Below are positions 22,611 to 31,230 of a stretch of 64,000 bases of DNA, piece by piece. The first letter of the stretch is position 1; each line of letters starts with the position of its first letter. Both the position numbers and the translations under genes were made by a program. Below the pieces are notes generated by a model that made no database searches, had not been told where the DNA came from, and saw only the letters and a list, made by a program, of their open reading frames with translations. This DNA is from Ga0077555 sp963761475 (lineage in GTDB: Bacteria; Pseudomonadota; Alphaproteobacteria; Rhizobiales; Hyphomicrobiaceae). The stretch covers positions 186,001 through 250,000 of the forward strand of contig CAVXGT010000014.1 in the NCBI GenBank assembly GCA_963761475.1, given 5' to 3'.

Positions 22611-24065
22611 ATGACGCTTGCAAGCGAACCCTGCGATCTCACGGCCGTCGACGCCCGCCGCCTCATCGGCCGCAAGGCTCTCTCACCTGTCGAGCTGGTC
22701 GAGAGCTGTCTGAAGCGGACAGCCGAGACCAATCGGGCCGTCAACGCCGTCGTCGCGCAGGACGAAGCGCTGGCGCGTGAGACCGCCCGTCGTCAGGAAG
22801 CCGAGGTCATGGCCGGCGAGCCACTGGGGCCGCTGCATGGCCTGCCGGTCGGCATCAAGGACCTCGAGCCCGTCAAGGGCCTGCGGACAACCTGGGGCTC
22901 GCTGATCTTCAAGGACCACGTCCCCACCGAGGACGGCGCCAACGTCTTCAATGTCCGCGACGCCGGCGCCAACATTTTCGCCAAGACCAACACGCCCGAG
23001 TTCGGCGCCGGCGCCAATACGCGCAATCGCGTCTACGGTGCCACCGGCAACCCATTTGACCCAACGCTTACTGCAGCGGGTTCCTCGGGCGGCTCCGCCG
23101 TCGCATTGGCGCTCGGCCAGATGCCGCTTGCGACAGGCTCGGACTATGGCGGCTCTTTGCGCACACCCGCAGCCTTCAGCGGTATCGTCGGTTTCCGCCC
23201 ATCGCCCGGCGTCGTGCCCTATCCCGGGCGCGAGGCATCACTTCTTCCCTGGGGCGTTTCCGGTCCCATGGGCCGCACGGTCGCTGATGCCTATCTCCTG
23301 TTTCGCGCCCAGGTCGACGACAACGGCGACGATCCCTATTCCGTGGCCGCCTACGATCTGGATGACGTCTTGGTCCCGGCCGACTTGGCCGATGTACGGG
23401 CCGCCATCACGGTCGACTTTGGCCAGGCGCCTGTCGCGCGCAATATCCGTGCCGTTTTCGCAGACCGCGCCCGCCGCCTCGCGCAATGGATGCACCGCGC
23501 AGATGAGGCCCACCCCGACTACGCCGGTCTCCATGAAATCTTCGAAGTCCACCGCGGCCTCGCGTTCGTGTCGCAGCACCAGGCCCGATTGGCGAAGCAC
23601 CGCGACGTCCTCGATCGCAACGTCATCGACAACACCGAGCGCGGGCTCAAACTGACGGCATCCGAGATTGGCCGCGGCATGGTCGAGCAGGGCCATTTGA
23701 TGAAACGCGTCAACGCCTTCTTTGACGACTACGACGTCATCATCGCCCCGACGGCCTCTGTCTCGCCGTTTCCCCATAGCCAGCTCTTCGTCGAGGAGAT
23801 CGACGGCGAGAAGATGCCGACCTACATGCGCTGGTTGGCGCTCGCCTACGCGCCGACAATGGCTCTGTGCTGCGCTTGCTCCATCCCGTGCGGTCGTGAC
23901 GACAAGGGCCTCCCCTTCGGCATCCAGGTCGTTGGTCGACGTGGCACGGACCTGCTCGTCTTGCAGGTCGCAGCAGCTCTTGAGGAAGTATTCGCAGGCG
24001 ATCCCGAGACCGCGCGCCCCGTTCCGGAGCGGGCAAAGCTTGCAGCTCACGCCAAACCGGCCTAA
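22611..24065 (+). CDS. amidase (amidase signature family)
   Basis: A 484-residue amidase with the Ser-cisSer-Lys triad: K83 in GIKDLEPVKG, cis-Ser 158 in AAGSSGGSA, and nucleophile S182 in SDYGGSLRTPA. The glycine/serine-rich signature block is complete. It hydrolyses an amide to acid and ammonia. It is in an apparent operon with the M20 peptidase upstream and the HD protein 10 nt downstream. The exact amide is unknown. Confidence 0.87.
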   Translation: MTLASEPCDLTAVDARRLIGRKALSPVELVESCLKRTAETNRAVNAVVAQDEALARETARRQEAEVMAGEPLGPLHGLPVGIKDLEPVKGLRTTWGSLIFKDHVPTEDGANVFNVRDAGANIFAKTNTPEFGAGANTRNRVYGATGNPFDPTLTAAGSSGGSAVALALGQMPLATGSDYGGSLRTPAAFSGIVGFRPSPGVVPYPGREASLLPWGVSGPMGRTVADAYLLFRAQVDDNGDDPYSVAAYDLDDVLVPADLADVRAAITVDFGQAPVARNIRAVFADRARRLAQWMHRADEAHPDYAGLHEIFEVHRGLAFVSQHQARLAKHRDVLDRNVIDNTERGLKLTASEIGRGMVEQGHLMKRVNAFFDDYDVIIAPTASVSPFPHSQLFVEEIDGEKMPTYMRWLALAYAPTMALCCACSIPCGRDDKGLPFGIQVVGRRGTDLLVLQVAAALEEVFAGDPETARPVPERAKLAAHAKPA

Positions 24066-24074
24066 GGCCTCCTC

Positions 24075-24626
24075 ATGCATCGCCTCGCCTCAGGCATCGG
24101 CCTCGTCATTCAGGCGGCGCACTTCGCCGCCGACAAGCACCGTGACCAGCGCCGCAAGGGCGTGCGCAATACGCCCTACATCAACCACCCGCTCGAAGTT
24201 GCCGAGCGTCTCAATCGCGTGGCGGGTATCGAGGATGCCGCGGTGTTGGCCGCGGCCATCCTCCATGACACCATCGAGGACACCGAGACCACCAAGGCCG
24301 AGCTCGTGCGTCTCTTCGGCCCTGAAATTGCCGATTGGGTCGATGAGCTCTCCGATCCTGTCGGCCTCACGTGGCAGGCCCGCAAGCGCCACGAGATCGA
24401 TCACGCCGCCCGTCTGTCACCAACGGCCAAGCTGATCAAGCTCTCCGACAAGACCAGCAACGTGGCAGATACCGTGACCAATCCGCCGGGCGAATGGACC
24501 CTGTCACGCCGTCGCGACTACCTCGAGTTTGCGGGCCTTGTGGCCGAAGGCTGCCGCGGCGTCAACGCAGCCCTCGACGCCGAGTTCGATTCCATCATGG
24601 CCCACGCCCGCGAGCGCATCGGCTAA
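24075..24626 (+). CDS. single-domain HD alarmone hydrolase-like protein (MESH1/SAH type)
   Basis: A 183-residue HD protein that resembles the hydrolase half of RelA/SpoT without synthetase, TGS or ACT domains. Motifs are YINHPLEVA (H38), ILHDTIEDTETT (H64, D65, E68, D69) and IKLSDKTSN (metal Asp near 122). These match the Mn-dependent (p)ppGpp 3'-pyrophosphohydrolase site, including the ED pair. It probably removes the 3' pyrophosphate of ppGpp or of NADPH-like substrates. It starts 10 nt after the amidase. Confidence 0.75.
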   Translation: MHRLASGIGLVIQAAHFAADKHRDQRRKGVRNTPYINHPLEVAERLNRVAGIEDAAVLAAAILHDTIEDTETTKAELVRLFGPEIADWVDELSDPVGLTWQARKRHEIDHAARLSPTAKLIKLSDKTSNVADTVTNPPGEWTLSRRRDYLEFAGLVAEGCRGVNAALDAEFDSIMAHARERIG

Positions 24627-24926
24627 CGCGCGGCTGCGCAGCGCGTCTCACGTCGATGCCTGGCTCCATGATTCCGCGCGACATTCGTCGTTGTTGCATA
24701 TGAGTGACATGAGAATATGACTTCGATGCCCATGAGCAACGGCGTCATTGTCCCAGGCCGCAGCTCCAAATAATTTTGCGAAATGCGCACATCGGCGCGC
24801 ACCGCAAGCACCTCCGGGTAGCTTCGGGACGAGAGGCACACCCCGGTTTTCTGGCATCGCGACGACTTCGGGGGAAGTGCGCAAGAGAAGTATGCGTCTT
24901 GGCGTCTGAGTTTGGGGGAGTGGGTC
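24627..24926. other. intergenic region
   Basis: About 300 bp with no recognisable gene, repeat or RNA. It presumably contains the promoter of the following membrane hydrolase gene, whose ribosome site GGGGGAG is at its 3' end. Confidence 0.5.
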
Positions 24927-27368
24927 ATGAGCGATGCGATAACGCTGGCGCGCAAGGAAATCCGGGCGCAGCTTGGCGTAAAACGAGGTTCGAGAATCGT
25001 ACCGTTCCTCCTCATGGCCTTGATGATCGTACTGTTTCTCCTGAGCCTGCCCGCCGGTGAGGATCAGCTCACGCAAAACCTCGGCATCGACAAATCCCGC
25101 ATCACGAGTTTGCTGCGGCAAGGCGGCGAAGAAAAAGCCAAGATCGAGGAAGTCGAAGCAATTGCCAAGAAGGCCTTCGAGGGCCTGAAGAAGCTAGGCT
25201 TTGCCGATTACGTCATGAAAATCGGCTTCCCGATCCTGAAGACGTTCATCGACTCTGTCGTCTACGGCATCAAGGGCATAGTCGTCGGCTTGGCGTCCAC
25301 CGTCTGGCAGATCGCTCTGTTCGCTCTGATCCCAGGCATTGCAGGACTGATCTACCGCCGCAACTTTCTCGTCTGGTTCGCCGTCTCGTTTGCGCTCATG
25401 TTCGGGCTCAATGCATCGGGAGTGTTTGGCAGGCTGTCGCCCACGGCCGAGATGCCGTTCGCGGGAGTTCTGTTGCAGTTCCTCGTCGTCCAGCTCGTTT
25501 TTCTGCTGCTCGTCAACCGCCTGGCGCGCCACACGACTTCCGCCGGATTGATTTCCCCACGCATCCACAACTCGGTCCTGGCCGCCGCACTTCTGGGTGT
25601 CGCCGTCGCTTGTTTCATGGGCTACGGACCGGGATGGAAACCAGGCAAGCCGGCCGTAGTTGAGTTGTCCCAGCGTTCATCAACGCCGTCTGCCACCTCT
25701 CCGACAGCGCCCATGGCGCTTGCCGCTGGAGCTGGCCAGACGCCGGCCGCAGGCGCGCCGACACCTCCTCCGCCAGCTACGGCCCCCGTCGAAGTCCAGG
25801 CCCAGGCCCAGGCTCCAGCCTCAACCCCAGCTCCGGCGGCACCGGCTGCCACGCCCCCAGCCGCATCTGCCATGAAAGTGGTCGATCCCGGTCAAGCGGC
25901 CGTGCGCAGCTGGATCTGGTCATTCCTCGGCACGGGCTTTTTCGGCTGGATCTATAAGTGGGAGTTTCTTCTCATTGGTCTGCCGACGATCTATCTGCTC
26001 CTTCGCAACTCGGCCCGCTGGGCTGGTCGCAAGCGCAAGAACATCGTCGTCTGTCTCGACGGCACCTCCAACACGCCCGATCAGCAGGAACTGGGCCTGC
26101 TTGCCCAGACCAACGTCTTCAAGCTCTTCAAGATGCTGAAATCCGACAAGAGGGGCAGCTTCGAGCCGGTCGGCAAGTTCGACGCCTCCCTCTGCAAGAC
26201 CTATGAGGACAAGCAAATCGCGTTCTACTATGCCGGCGTCGGCAACCAGTTCGACAACGACCCCATCGCCCAGACGCTCGGCATGGCGGCAGGCATGGGC
26301 GCCAGCGGCATCGTCGAGCGCGCCTACCTCGACATCATGCGCGTCTATCGCCCAGAGGACCGCATCTTCATCTTCGGCTTCAGCCGCGGTGCCGCCATCG
26401 CGCGCTTGCTGGCGCGTGCCATCGACGAGCGCGGCGCACCCAGGACGGTATGGACATTGCGCCTCTTCGGCCGCCATTGGACGGTGTGGAACTCGCACGC
26501 CAAACAGCACGACGTGCCAATCAAGGTGCTCGGCTGTTGGGATACGGTTGGCTCGTTCGGCATCGCCAAGACCATCGCAGGCATCAATTTCCAGCAGCTG
26601 AACCTGTTCAAGGATCTGACGGTGCCGGAAACCGTCGAGCGAGCCTACCACATGGTTGCGCTCGATGAGATGCGCGACAGCTTCGAGCCGACCTTGATGG
26701 ACCCGGATCCAATCCAACCCGAGCGCATCGTTGAAGTCTGGTTCAGTGGCGATCACGCCAATATCGGCGGCGGCTGGGCAACCGATCGCTTGTCGGACGT
26801 GACCATGGATTTCCTCCTCAGGCACATCAGCAGCGGCTATGCCGATACGCCTCGCAAGACACCTGGCGATCCTGCATGGGGTCTTTACCTCACTGCCGCC
26901 AACGGACTGGATGAGAATGGTACGGAGCTGCCGCAAGACGCCCGTCCGGACGCTCCCATCCTCCGGCCCGACCCGTCAGGCCAACTGCGAAGCTGGTACA
27001 GCGCCCTCTACGAGTACCGCCCGCGCAAGCTGCCGCTCCACGCGGTGATCTCCGACTCTGTCTTCAAGCGCATGGTCCGCACGACGCCGGTCTACGCCCC
27101 GCAAGCTCTGTTCAATCTCAATAAGAACCTGCACGATGAGCGTGTCGCCATTACCAAGGAAGTTGCCCGTTTGAAGGCTACGGGCTCGTTGTCAGCCGAG
27201 GAGCGCGACCAGGTCCTCGAGTACAAGGATCGCCTGCATTTGACCCGCTGGCCCGAGTACACAGAGCGCGTCAAATCCCTGCGATCACCCAAGTCGCCCG
27301 CGGAGCTCTTGCAGAACGAGTCCGGCAAGGAGTCCGCACACCAGCCAGTCCACCAACTCTTGACGTAG
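24927..27368 (+). CDS. multi-spanning membrane protein with DUF2235 alpha/beta-hydrolase domain
   Basis: An 813-residue protein. The N-terminal part has one membrane segment near 20-42, a helical stretch, then about four more between 115 and 235. A Pro/Ala/Thr-rich linker runs from about 245 to 325, and a further hydrophobic segment lies near 340-365. The C-terminal half is DUF2235, the fold of Tle1-type phospholipases: NIVVCLDGTSNT (oxyanion/Asp region), IFGFSRGAAIARL (nucleophile elbow GxSxG) and WFSGDHANIGGGW (catalytic His region). Unlike a secreted Tle1 effector it is built as an integral membrane enzyme and has no T6SS genes around it. Role in lipid turnover is only inferred. It uses ATG 24927 with GGGGGAG upstream. 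Confidence 0.78.
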   Translation: MSDAITLARKEIRAQLGVKRGSRIVPFLLMALMIVLFLLSLPAGEDQLTQNLGIDKSRITSLLRQGGEEKAKIEEVEAIAKKAFEGLKKLGFADYVMKIGFPILKTFIDSVVYGIKGIVVGLASTVWQIALFALIPGIAGLIYRRNFLVWFAVSFALMFGLNASGVFGRLSPTAEMPFAGVLLQFLVVQLVFLLLVNRLARHTTSAGLISPRIHNSVLAAALLGVAVACFMGYGPGWKPGKPAVVELSQRSSTPSATSPTAPMALAAGAGQTPAAGAPTPPPPATAPVEVQAQAQAPASTPAPAAPAATPPAASAMKVVDPGQAAVRSWIWSFLGTGFFGWIYKWEFLLIGLPTIYLLLRNSARWAGRKRKNIVVCLDGTSNTPDQQELGLLAQTNVFKLFKMLKSDKRGSFEPVGKFDASLCKTYEDKQIAFYYAGVGNQFDNDPIAQTLGMAAGMGASGIVERAYLDIMRVYRPEDRIFIFGFSRGAAIARLLARAIDERGAPRTVWTLRLFGRHWTVWNSHAKQHDVPIKVLGCWDTVGSFGIAKTIAGINFQQLNLFKDLTVPETVERAYHMVALDEMRDSFEPTLMDPDPIQPERIVEVWFSGDHANIGGGWATDRLSDVTMDFLLRHISSGYADTPRKTPGDPAWGLYLTAANGLDENGTELPQDARPDAPILRPDPSGQLRSWYSALYEYRPRKLPLHAVISDSVFKRMVRTTPVYAPQALFNLNKNLHDERVAITKEVARLKATGSLSAEERDQVLEYKDRLHLTRWPEYTERVKSLRSPKSPAELLQNESGKESAHQPVHQLLT

Positions 27369-27417
27369 CAGCTCGGCGTCCGCGCGCTCCTTTGGCCATG
27401 AATTTCTCACCCCGTGG

Positions 27418-28251
27418 TCACGAGTGCGCGGGAGCGTCGATCCCGCGTTTCAGAAGCAGGCCGACCGTCACCATCTCGGGGATCAAGGCCGAGAACTTCT
27501 CGAGCGTCTCGGAGATCGGGCCGAGCGTTGCGAGTCCTGGCAGCGGCTTCATGTAGGCGTCGAGGCGAGCGGCCTCGCCGTCCATGGCCTCGCCTGCCGC
27601 ACCGATCACTCTCGCCATCTCGCCCGACTTGAACCGCGGCGCGAGGTCGTCGTGGATCGCACCGATCAGCCCTGGCCACTCCGTCAAATGCCTGTAGAGG
27701 CTGGGCACCACCCGCGACCGGTCCAGGGCAGGATCGGAGGAGAGCGCATCGATCATCGCGCGGTCACCATGGCCGATTTTCGCAATTGGCACCATGGCCG
27801 GCAGGCCGCCAATGGCCTCAGGCGCCCGCCACGCCGAGTGCTTCGGGGGCGGCCCGCCAACGTCACGGGTCATCGCGCGCACCAGCAGACGGACGCCGAC
27901 GAAGTTGACGGGGTTGGCCCTGTTGTAGGCGTCGAGCACGCGCGCGAAGGCGCTCTGGTCGTCTGGCGCGAGGCCGATCGCCGAAAGCCGCGCCCGCGTA
28001 AGCTTGGAAGGCGGCGCATCAACCCCGGTTTCGGCCGCGCGCCAAGCCGCTTCCTGCACCAACCCAGCTCGAAACAGGGGTGCCAGCGCCGCCCATACTA
28101 CCGGCAGCACGTCCGGATAGGTGGCAAGGTGACGCCAGATCAGCGCCACCATTGGCGTCCCCGAAAGCTGCTTGAGTTCCTCGTAGATGGTGGCGATGGA
28201 TGCCGGCGCATCCACTTCAGGCAGCTCAGGCAAGGATTGAGTTGCGCTCAC
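27418..28251 (-). CDS. DehI-like family protein (2-haloacid-dehalogenase-related)
   Basis: A 277-residue all-helical protein that resembles the DehI family: LPELPEVDAPASIATIYEELK at the start, then MVALIWRHLATYPDVLPVVWAALAPLF, and a second repeat with SLYRHLTEWPGL. Two similar helical halves are what the family shows. True DehI enzymes hydrolyse both isomers of 2-haloacids through an activated water; many relatives have no known substrate, and I cannot confirm the catalytic Asp here. The GTG start at 28251 has GGAG 8 nt upstream. Confidence 0.55.
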   Translation of the reverse strand: MSATQSLPELPEVDAPASIATIYEELKQLSGTPMVALIWRHLATYPDVLPVVWAALAPLFRAGLVQEAAWRAAETGVDAPPSKLTRARLSAIGLAPDDQSAFARVLDAYNRANPVNFVGVRLLVRAMTRDVGGPPPKHSAWRAPEAIGGLPAMVPIAKIGHGDRAMIDALSSDPALDRSRVVPSLYRHLTEWPGLIGAIHDDLAPRFKSGEMARVIGAAGEAMDGEAARLDAYMKPLPGLATLGPISETLEKFSALIPEMVTVGLLLKRGIDAPAHS

Positions 28252-28455
28252 GGCCGTGTGCTCCAATGCAGGCGATCGCCAACTTTCGCACCCAGCAGAC
28301 CGTGCTGTCCACTTCCGCCAGTCACGCCGGACTACGCCTTCGGTCGGGCAGAAAACGCACATCCGTTAGCGGTCGCTTAACCATGAGGGCCGCATAGTCC
28401 AGTTACTCCGGATGTCACCCGTTGGCGACCAGGAGCTGTAACGTAGCGTGCTCGT

Positions 28456-28944
28456 GTGAAAGGCGTTTCTCGTATGTTGTCCTGTCGTCTGTCGCGCCGT
28501 GTTGGTGGCGTGTTCTCGTTCAGCGCTCGTTCCGCCGCATGCGCCGTCATGCTCGGCGTTGCCGCGCTTGGTGCTGGTTGCGCGGCCCACAAGGCCGAGC
28601 CATACGGTGTTGCCGGCCCTTCGGTTGCCTCGTCTGCACAGCATGCGGGCGTACCTCAGGTGGTGATCGAGGCCGATGGACTGCCATCCCAGCTCGCGCC
28701 CCGCAATCGCCCCGCCTACAGGGATGATCCGACCGAGCCCTGGAGCCCGAACTATGGTTCCGTGCCACCATCCCAGGCGACTGCCACGTCACCCGCCAAG
28801 GCCGCTCAACTCCCGGCTCCGGTCAAGGTGAGTGCGCCTGTAGCGCAGCAGGCCCCAGCCATGACGGCGGCAGCGTCGCCCTCCCTCGACCCCGACGAGA
28901 TCATTCGCCGTGCGATTGCCGCTCACGAAATGCGACAGAACTGA
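28456..28944 (+). CDS. small lipoprotein, function unknown
   Basis: A 162-residue protein with a long basic leader and a lipobox LGAGC (Cys 42), so it is probably exported and lipid-modified. The mature part is Pro/Ala/Ser-rich and disordered, ending in a short helix (DPDEIIRRAIAAHEMRQN). No family recognised. GTG 28456 and ATG 28474 are both possible starts; neither has a strong ribosome site. Confidence 0.6.
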   Translation: MKGVSRMLSCRLSRRVGGVFSFSARSAACAVMLGVAALGAGCAAHKAEPYGVAGPSVASSAQHAGVPQVVIEADGLPSQLAPRNRPAYRDDPTEPWSPNYGSVPPSQATATSPAKAAQLPAPVKVSAPVAQQAPAMTAAASPSLDPDEIIRRAIAAHEMRQN

Positions 28945-28983
28945 CCTGAGTATGCAGTTGAGGGCGCCGCGCAGTCTTGGCGC

Positions 28984-29553
28984 TCAGGTCGGAGGAGCTT
29001 TTTGGGCCACCTTGCGCACATGCAAGAAGAAGTGCGCCAAATCGGGCGTTTGCGCATCCGGGTCCTTCGCAAGGTCGTCGTAGAGCCGCACGTCGACGGC
29101 AGCGGCATAATGCGGCTCGGCCTCGAACTCTGAGACCTCCGCCCGTGACATCGGCCCGCCCTGAAGCTTGAGCGAGTGCACGGACGCCGGCGACAGCGTG
29201 TCGAAATACTCAGGCCGTGTTGCGCACAGATAGCGCTTGGCAGCTACATGCAGCCGCACGGGTTCAGTCACTTCAGCTGGGAAGAATCTCTGGAGGAAGA
29301 CGCAGCCGAGCCTTTCGTGGCAGTGATCTTCGTCTGTCAGTAGAGCCGTCTCGAACTCTGTTTCGAACAGGTGCCCGATATCGTGCAGCAGCGACGCCAC
29401 GACGATCGCCGATGGCTTTCCGTCGCGCTCGGCGAGATAAGCCGCTTGCAGCGCATGCTGCAATTGCGTGACGCTTTCTCCGCCATAGAGATCGCCGCCC
29501 TTTCGCCCCATCAGCGCTTCGAGAGTGTCGAGGTCATCGTAATGGCGCGTCAC
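28984..29553 (-). CDS. PhnZ/TmpB-like HD-domain mixed-valent diiron phosphonate oxygenase
   Basis: A 189-residue HD protein that follows PhnZ closely. It has YGGES (Y23, E26, the Tyr/Glu pair typical of organophosphonate oxygenases), QLQHAL (H33), LLHDIGH (H57, D58, H61), H79, HVAAKRYL (H102, K106), KLQGGPM (Q131) and an Asp near 159. PhnZ uses a diiron site and O2 to split the C-P bond of a 1-hydroxyphosphonate made by a 2-oxoglutarate dioxygenase (PhnY/TmpA). No such partner gene is visible in this window. The GTG start at 29553 was taken. The C-P lyase operon begins about 2.6 kb away, which supports a phosphonate role. Confidence 0.83.
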   Translation of the reverse strand: MTRHYDDLDTLEALMGRKGGDLYGGESVTQLQHALQAAYLAERDGKPSAIVVASLLHDIGHLFETEFETALLTDEDHCHERLGCVFLQRFFPAEVTEPVRLHVAAKRYLCATRPEYFDTLSPASVHSLKLQGGPMSRAEVSEFEAEPHYAAAVDVRLYDDLAKDPDAQTPDLAHFFLHVRKVAQKAPPT

Positions 29554-29788
29554 GGCGAAATCTCATGAGGTCATTCAGGGGGGCTGACGTGAAATCGTCG
29601 GTGAGCTTGCTCCAGGCGCAAATTCCACCGCCGCAAAACCGGCGAACGGCTCTGACTTCCGCAGCGCCGCGTCCTGTCCAACTGCCTGCCAGTGGATCGA
29701 TTTGATGCTGATTGTGGCAGGCATCGCAATCGAAACACCGGCTGGCGTTGAACCATTAATCGCCGAAATATGTGTCAGGCTCGTGAAA

Positions 29789-29820
29789 CGAGCAGCGTCC
29801 GCAGTCCGCGTCGCTGCTCG
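29789..29820 (-). terminator. hairpin downstream of the UGSC gene
   Basis: CGAGCAGCG and CGCTGCTCG form a perfect 9-bp stem with a 14-nt loop, 24 nt after the stop of the selenoprotein gene. On the minus strand it is followed by TTTC, so it is a plausible weak terminator. The rest of 29554-29843 shows no gene. Confidence 0.5.
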
Positions 29821-29843
29821 TCATCTGGCAGTAGCCTTGTGGC

Positions 29844-30377
29844 TCAGCCTGCTGCCGTCATTGCGGCAACGATTTCGTCGCAATGCTTGTCGGCCAAGGC
29901 CCTCAGCTCTGCATCGGTGCGATCCTGGATCGGATGCGGCACCCACACCATGTTGGGCTGGTAACCAAGCGCCTTCGACTGGACGTCAGCCGCCTGCGTG
30001 AAAGCCGTTGTAGCCACGATCAGTGCCGGGACGCCATTCAGGTCGAGATTTGATCCGTCGTGCAAACTGCACGTTGTGCAAGACCCTCAATCAGCCAGGC
30101 CGATAATCGCCGCCTGCACCTCCGACTGCATTTTCTGCCGCGTCTCAGGCGCGGCCAGCCGGCTTGGTGTTGGCTTGGCATAGCGTTTCACGGTCACGCC
30201 GCGCTCGCCGAGTTTCTCGGCCAGCCGGTCGAGGAACACGTCGCCGCGTGCCTTGCCGATATCCAGCATGCCAATCGTGATGCCATCGAGTGATTTGGGC
30301 CGCGCCGCCTGCTTGCGCGCGCTAGCCGTGTGCTCGCCGGTTGGGTCGAGCAGGATTTTCGGGTCGAAGGATGCCAC
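29844..30377 (-). CDS. UGSC-family selenoprotein (in-frame TGA read as selenocysteine)
   Basis: A 177-residue protein if the TGA at 30089-30087 (codon 97) is read as selenocysteine. The frame is continuous on both sides, and the residues around the TGA are GLAD-U-GSCTTCS, exactly the U-G-S-C motif that names this family. The upstream half (SLDGITIGMLDIGKARGDVF; YAKPTPSR) and the downstream half (LNGVPALIVATTAF; MVWVPHP) both match the family on each side of the TGA. The U/C-G-S-C-x2-C arrangement suggests a redox or metal role, but the activity is not known. The GTG start at 30377 has GGGAGG 9 nt upstream; a further GTG at 30419 is less likely. A SECIS-like hairpin follows the TGA. It is transcribed divergently from the GST gene. 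Confidence 0.88.
30053..30073 (-). promoter_or_regulatory. SECIS-like hairpin after the recoded TGA
   Basis: On the minus strand, CGTGCA-GTT-TGCACG forms a 6-bp stem with a GUU loop. The loop begins 19 nt after the TGA. A short upper stem, a loop starting with G and a spacing of roughly 16-37 nt are the features described for bacterial SECIS elements bound by SelB. An overlapping alternative stem (TGCAC-AAC-GTGCA) is also possible. Confidence 0.6.
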
Positions 30378-30566
30378 TGGTCGGAGCCTCCCAGGGTTGA
30401 TCGGAAGTTTCGCCGCCACCAGCCACCGGGCCGCTTTGGCGAACAGGCGAAGTCTACGACCGTTTGCCCGCCGAGGCCAGCGGATGCCACGATCGGCCTA
30501 GCGACCGGTTGCCAGCGGCCCCGCTGCAACGCAATAGTGCCCCCTTCACGCTTTTGGAGTGCCAAC

Positions 30567-31181
30567 ATGAAGCTGTTCTACTCTCCGACTTCGCCCTATG
30601 TCCGCAAGGTCATGGTCACGGCCATGGAAAAAGGCCTCGAGCCCAAAATCGAGCGCGTGACGACCTCCGCCAGCCCCTTGAAGCGCGAGGGCGATCTGCC
30701 AAAGAGCAATCCGCTCGCCAAAGTGCCCTGCCTCATCACAGACGATGGCATGGCCCTCTTCGACAGCCCCGTCATCTGTGCCTACCTCGACAGCCTGAAG
30801 CCCGAACCGGCCTTGATCCCCGTCGACCCGAAGGGCCGGTTCGCCTCCATGACGCTCGAGGCCTTGGCTGACGGCTTCCTCGATGCCGGCATCCTGCTCA
30901 GATACGAAGGTGCTCTTCGCCCGGAAGACAAGCGCTGGGACGACTGGGTCAACGGCCAGATGGGCAAGATCATGGGCGCCATTGGTGCCCTGGAAACCAC
31001 CTACGCGAGCCAACTCACCGGTCCGCTCACGGTGGGCCAGATCGCCGTCGCCTGCGCATTGGGTTGGTTCGATTTCCGCTACGGCCACGTCGACTGGCGC
31101 AAGGATCATCCCAAGCTTGCCGCGTTCGCTAAGTCCATGGGCGAGCGCGCCTCCATCAAGGCAACCGTGCCCGTCGGCTGA
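30567..31181 (+). CDS. glutathione S-transferase family protein
   Basis: A 204-residue GST. The N-terminal thioredoxin-like domain begins MKLFYSPTSPYVRKVMV, with the glutathione-contact region KVPCLITDDG and FDSPVICAYLD (about residues 51-75), followed by the all-helical C-terminal domain ending near SIKATVPVG. It has SPTSP in place of a catalytic Cys-x2-Cys, as in many bacterial GSTs. TTGGAG precedes ATG 30567. The target is unknown; it sits between the selenoprotein and phnF and may or may not belong to phosphonate use. Confidence 0.83.
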   Translation: MKLFYSPTSPYVRKVMVTAMEKGLEPKIERVTTSASPLKREGDLPKSNPLAKVPCLITDDGMALFDSPVICAYLDSLKPEPALIPVDPKGRFASMTLEALADGFLDAGILLRYEGALRPEDKRWDDWVNGQMGKIMGAIGALETTYASQLTGPLTVGQIAVACALGWFDFRYGHVDWRKDHPKLAAFAKSMGERASIKATVPVG

Positions 31182-31193
31182 TATTGAAGTTTG

Positions 31194-31230
31194 GCCGCAG
31201 TTGTCGATAGGTTGTTCCGGCGACTGCGGC
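31194..31230. terminator. hairpin between GST and phnF
   Basis: GCCGCAGT-TG-TCG pairs with CGACTGCGGC (2-nt bulge) across a 14-nt loop in the short gap between two converging genes. It has no clear T tract, so termination is only plausible. Confidence 0.35.

Noticed and set aside
24927..27368. Type VI secretion effector
   Set aside because: The protein has several membrane segments and there are no T6SS, VgrG, PAAR or immunity genes in the window.
29844..30377. Reading the TGA-split frame as a pseudogene
   Set aside because: The only interruption is a TGA at the precise Sec position of a known Sec/Cys family, with a hairpin after it; the rest of the frame is intact on both sides.
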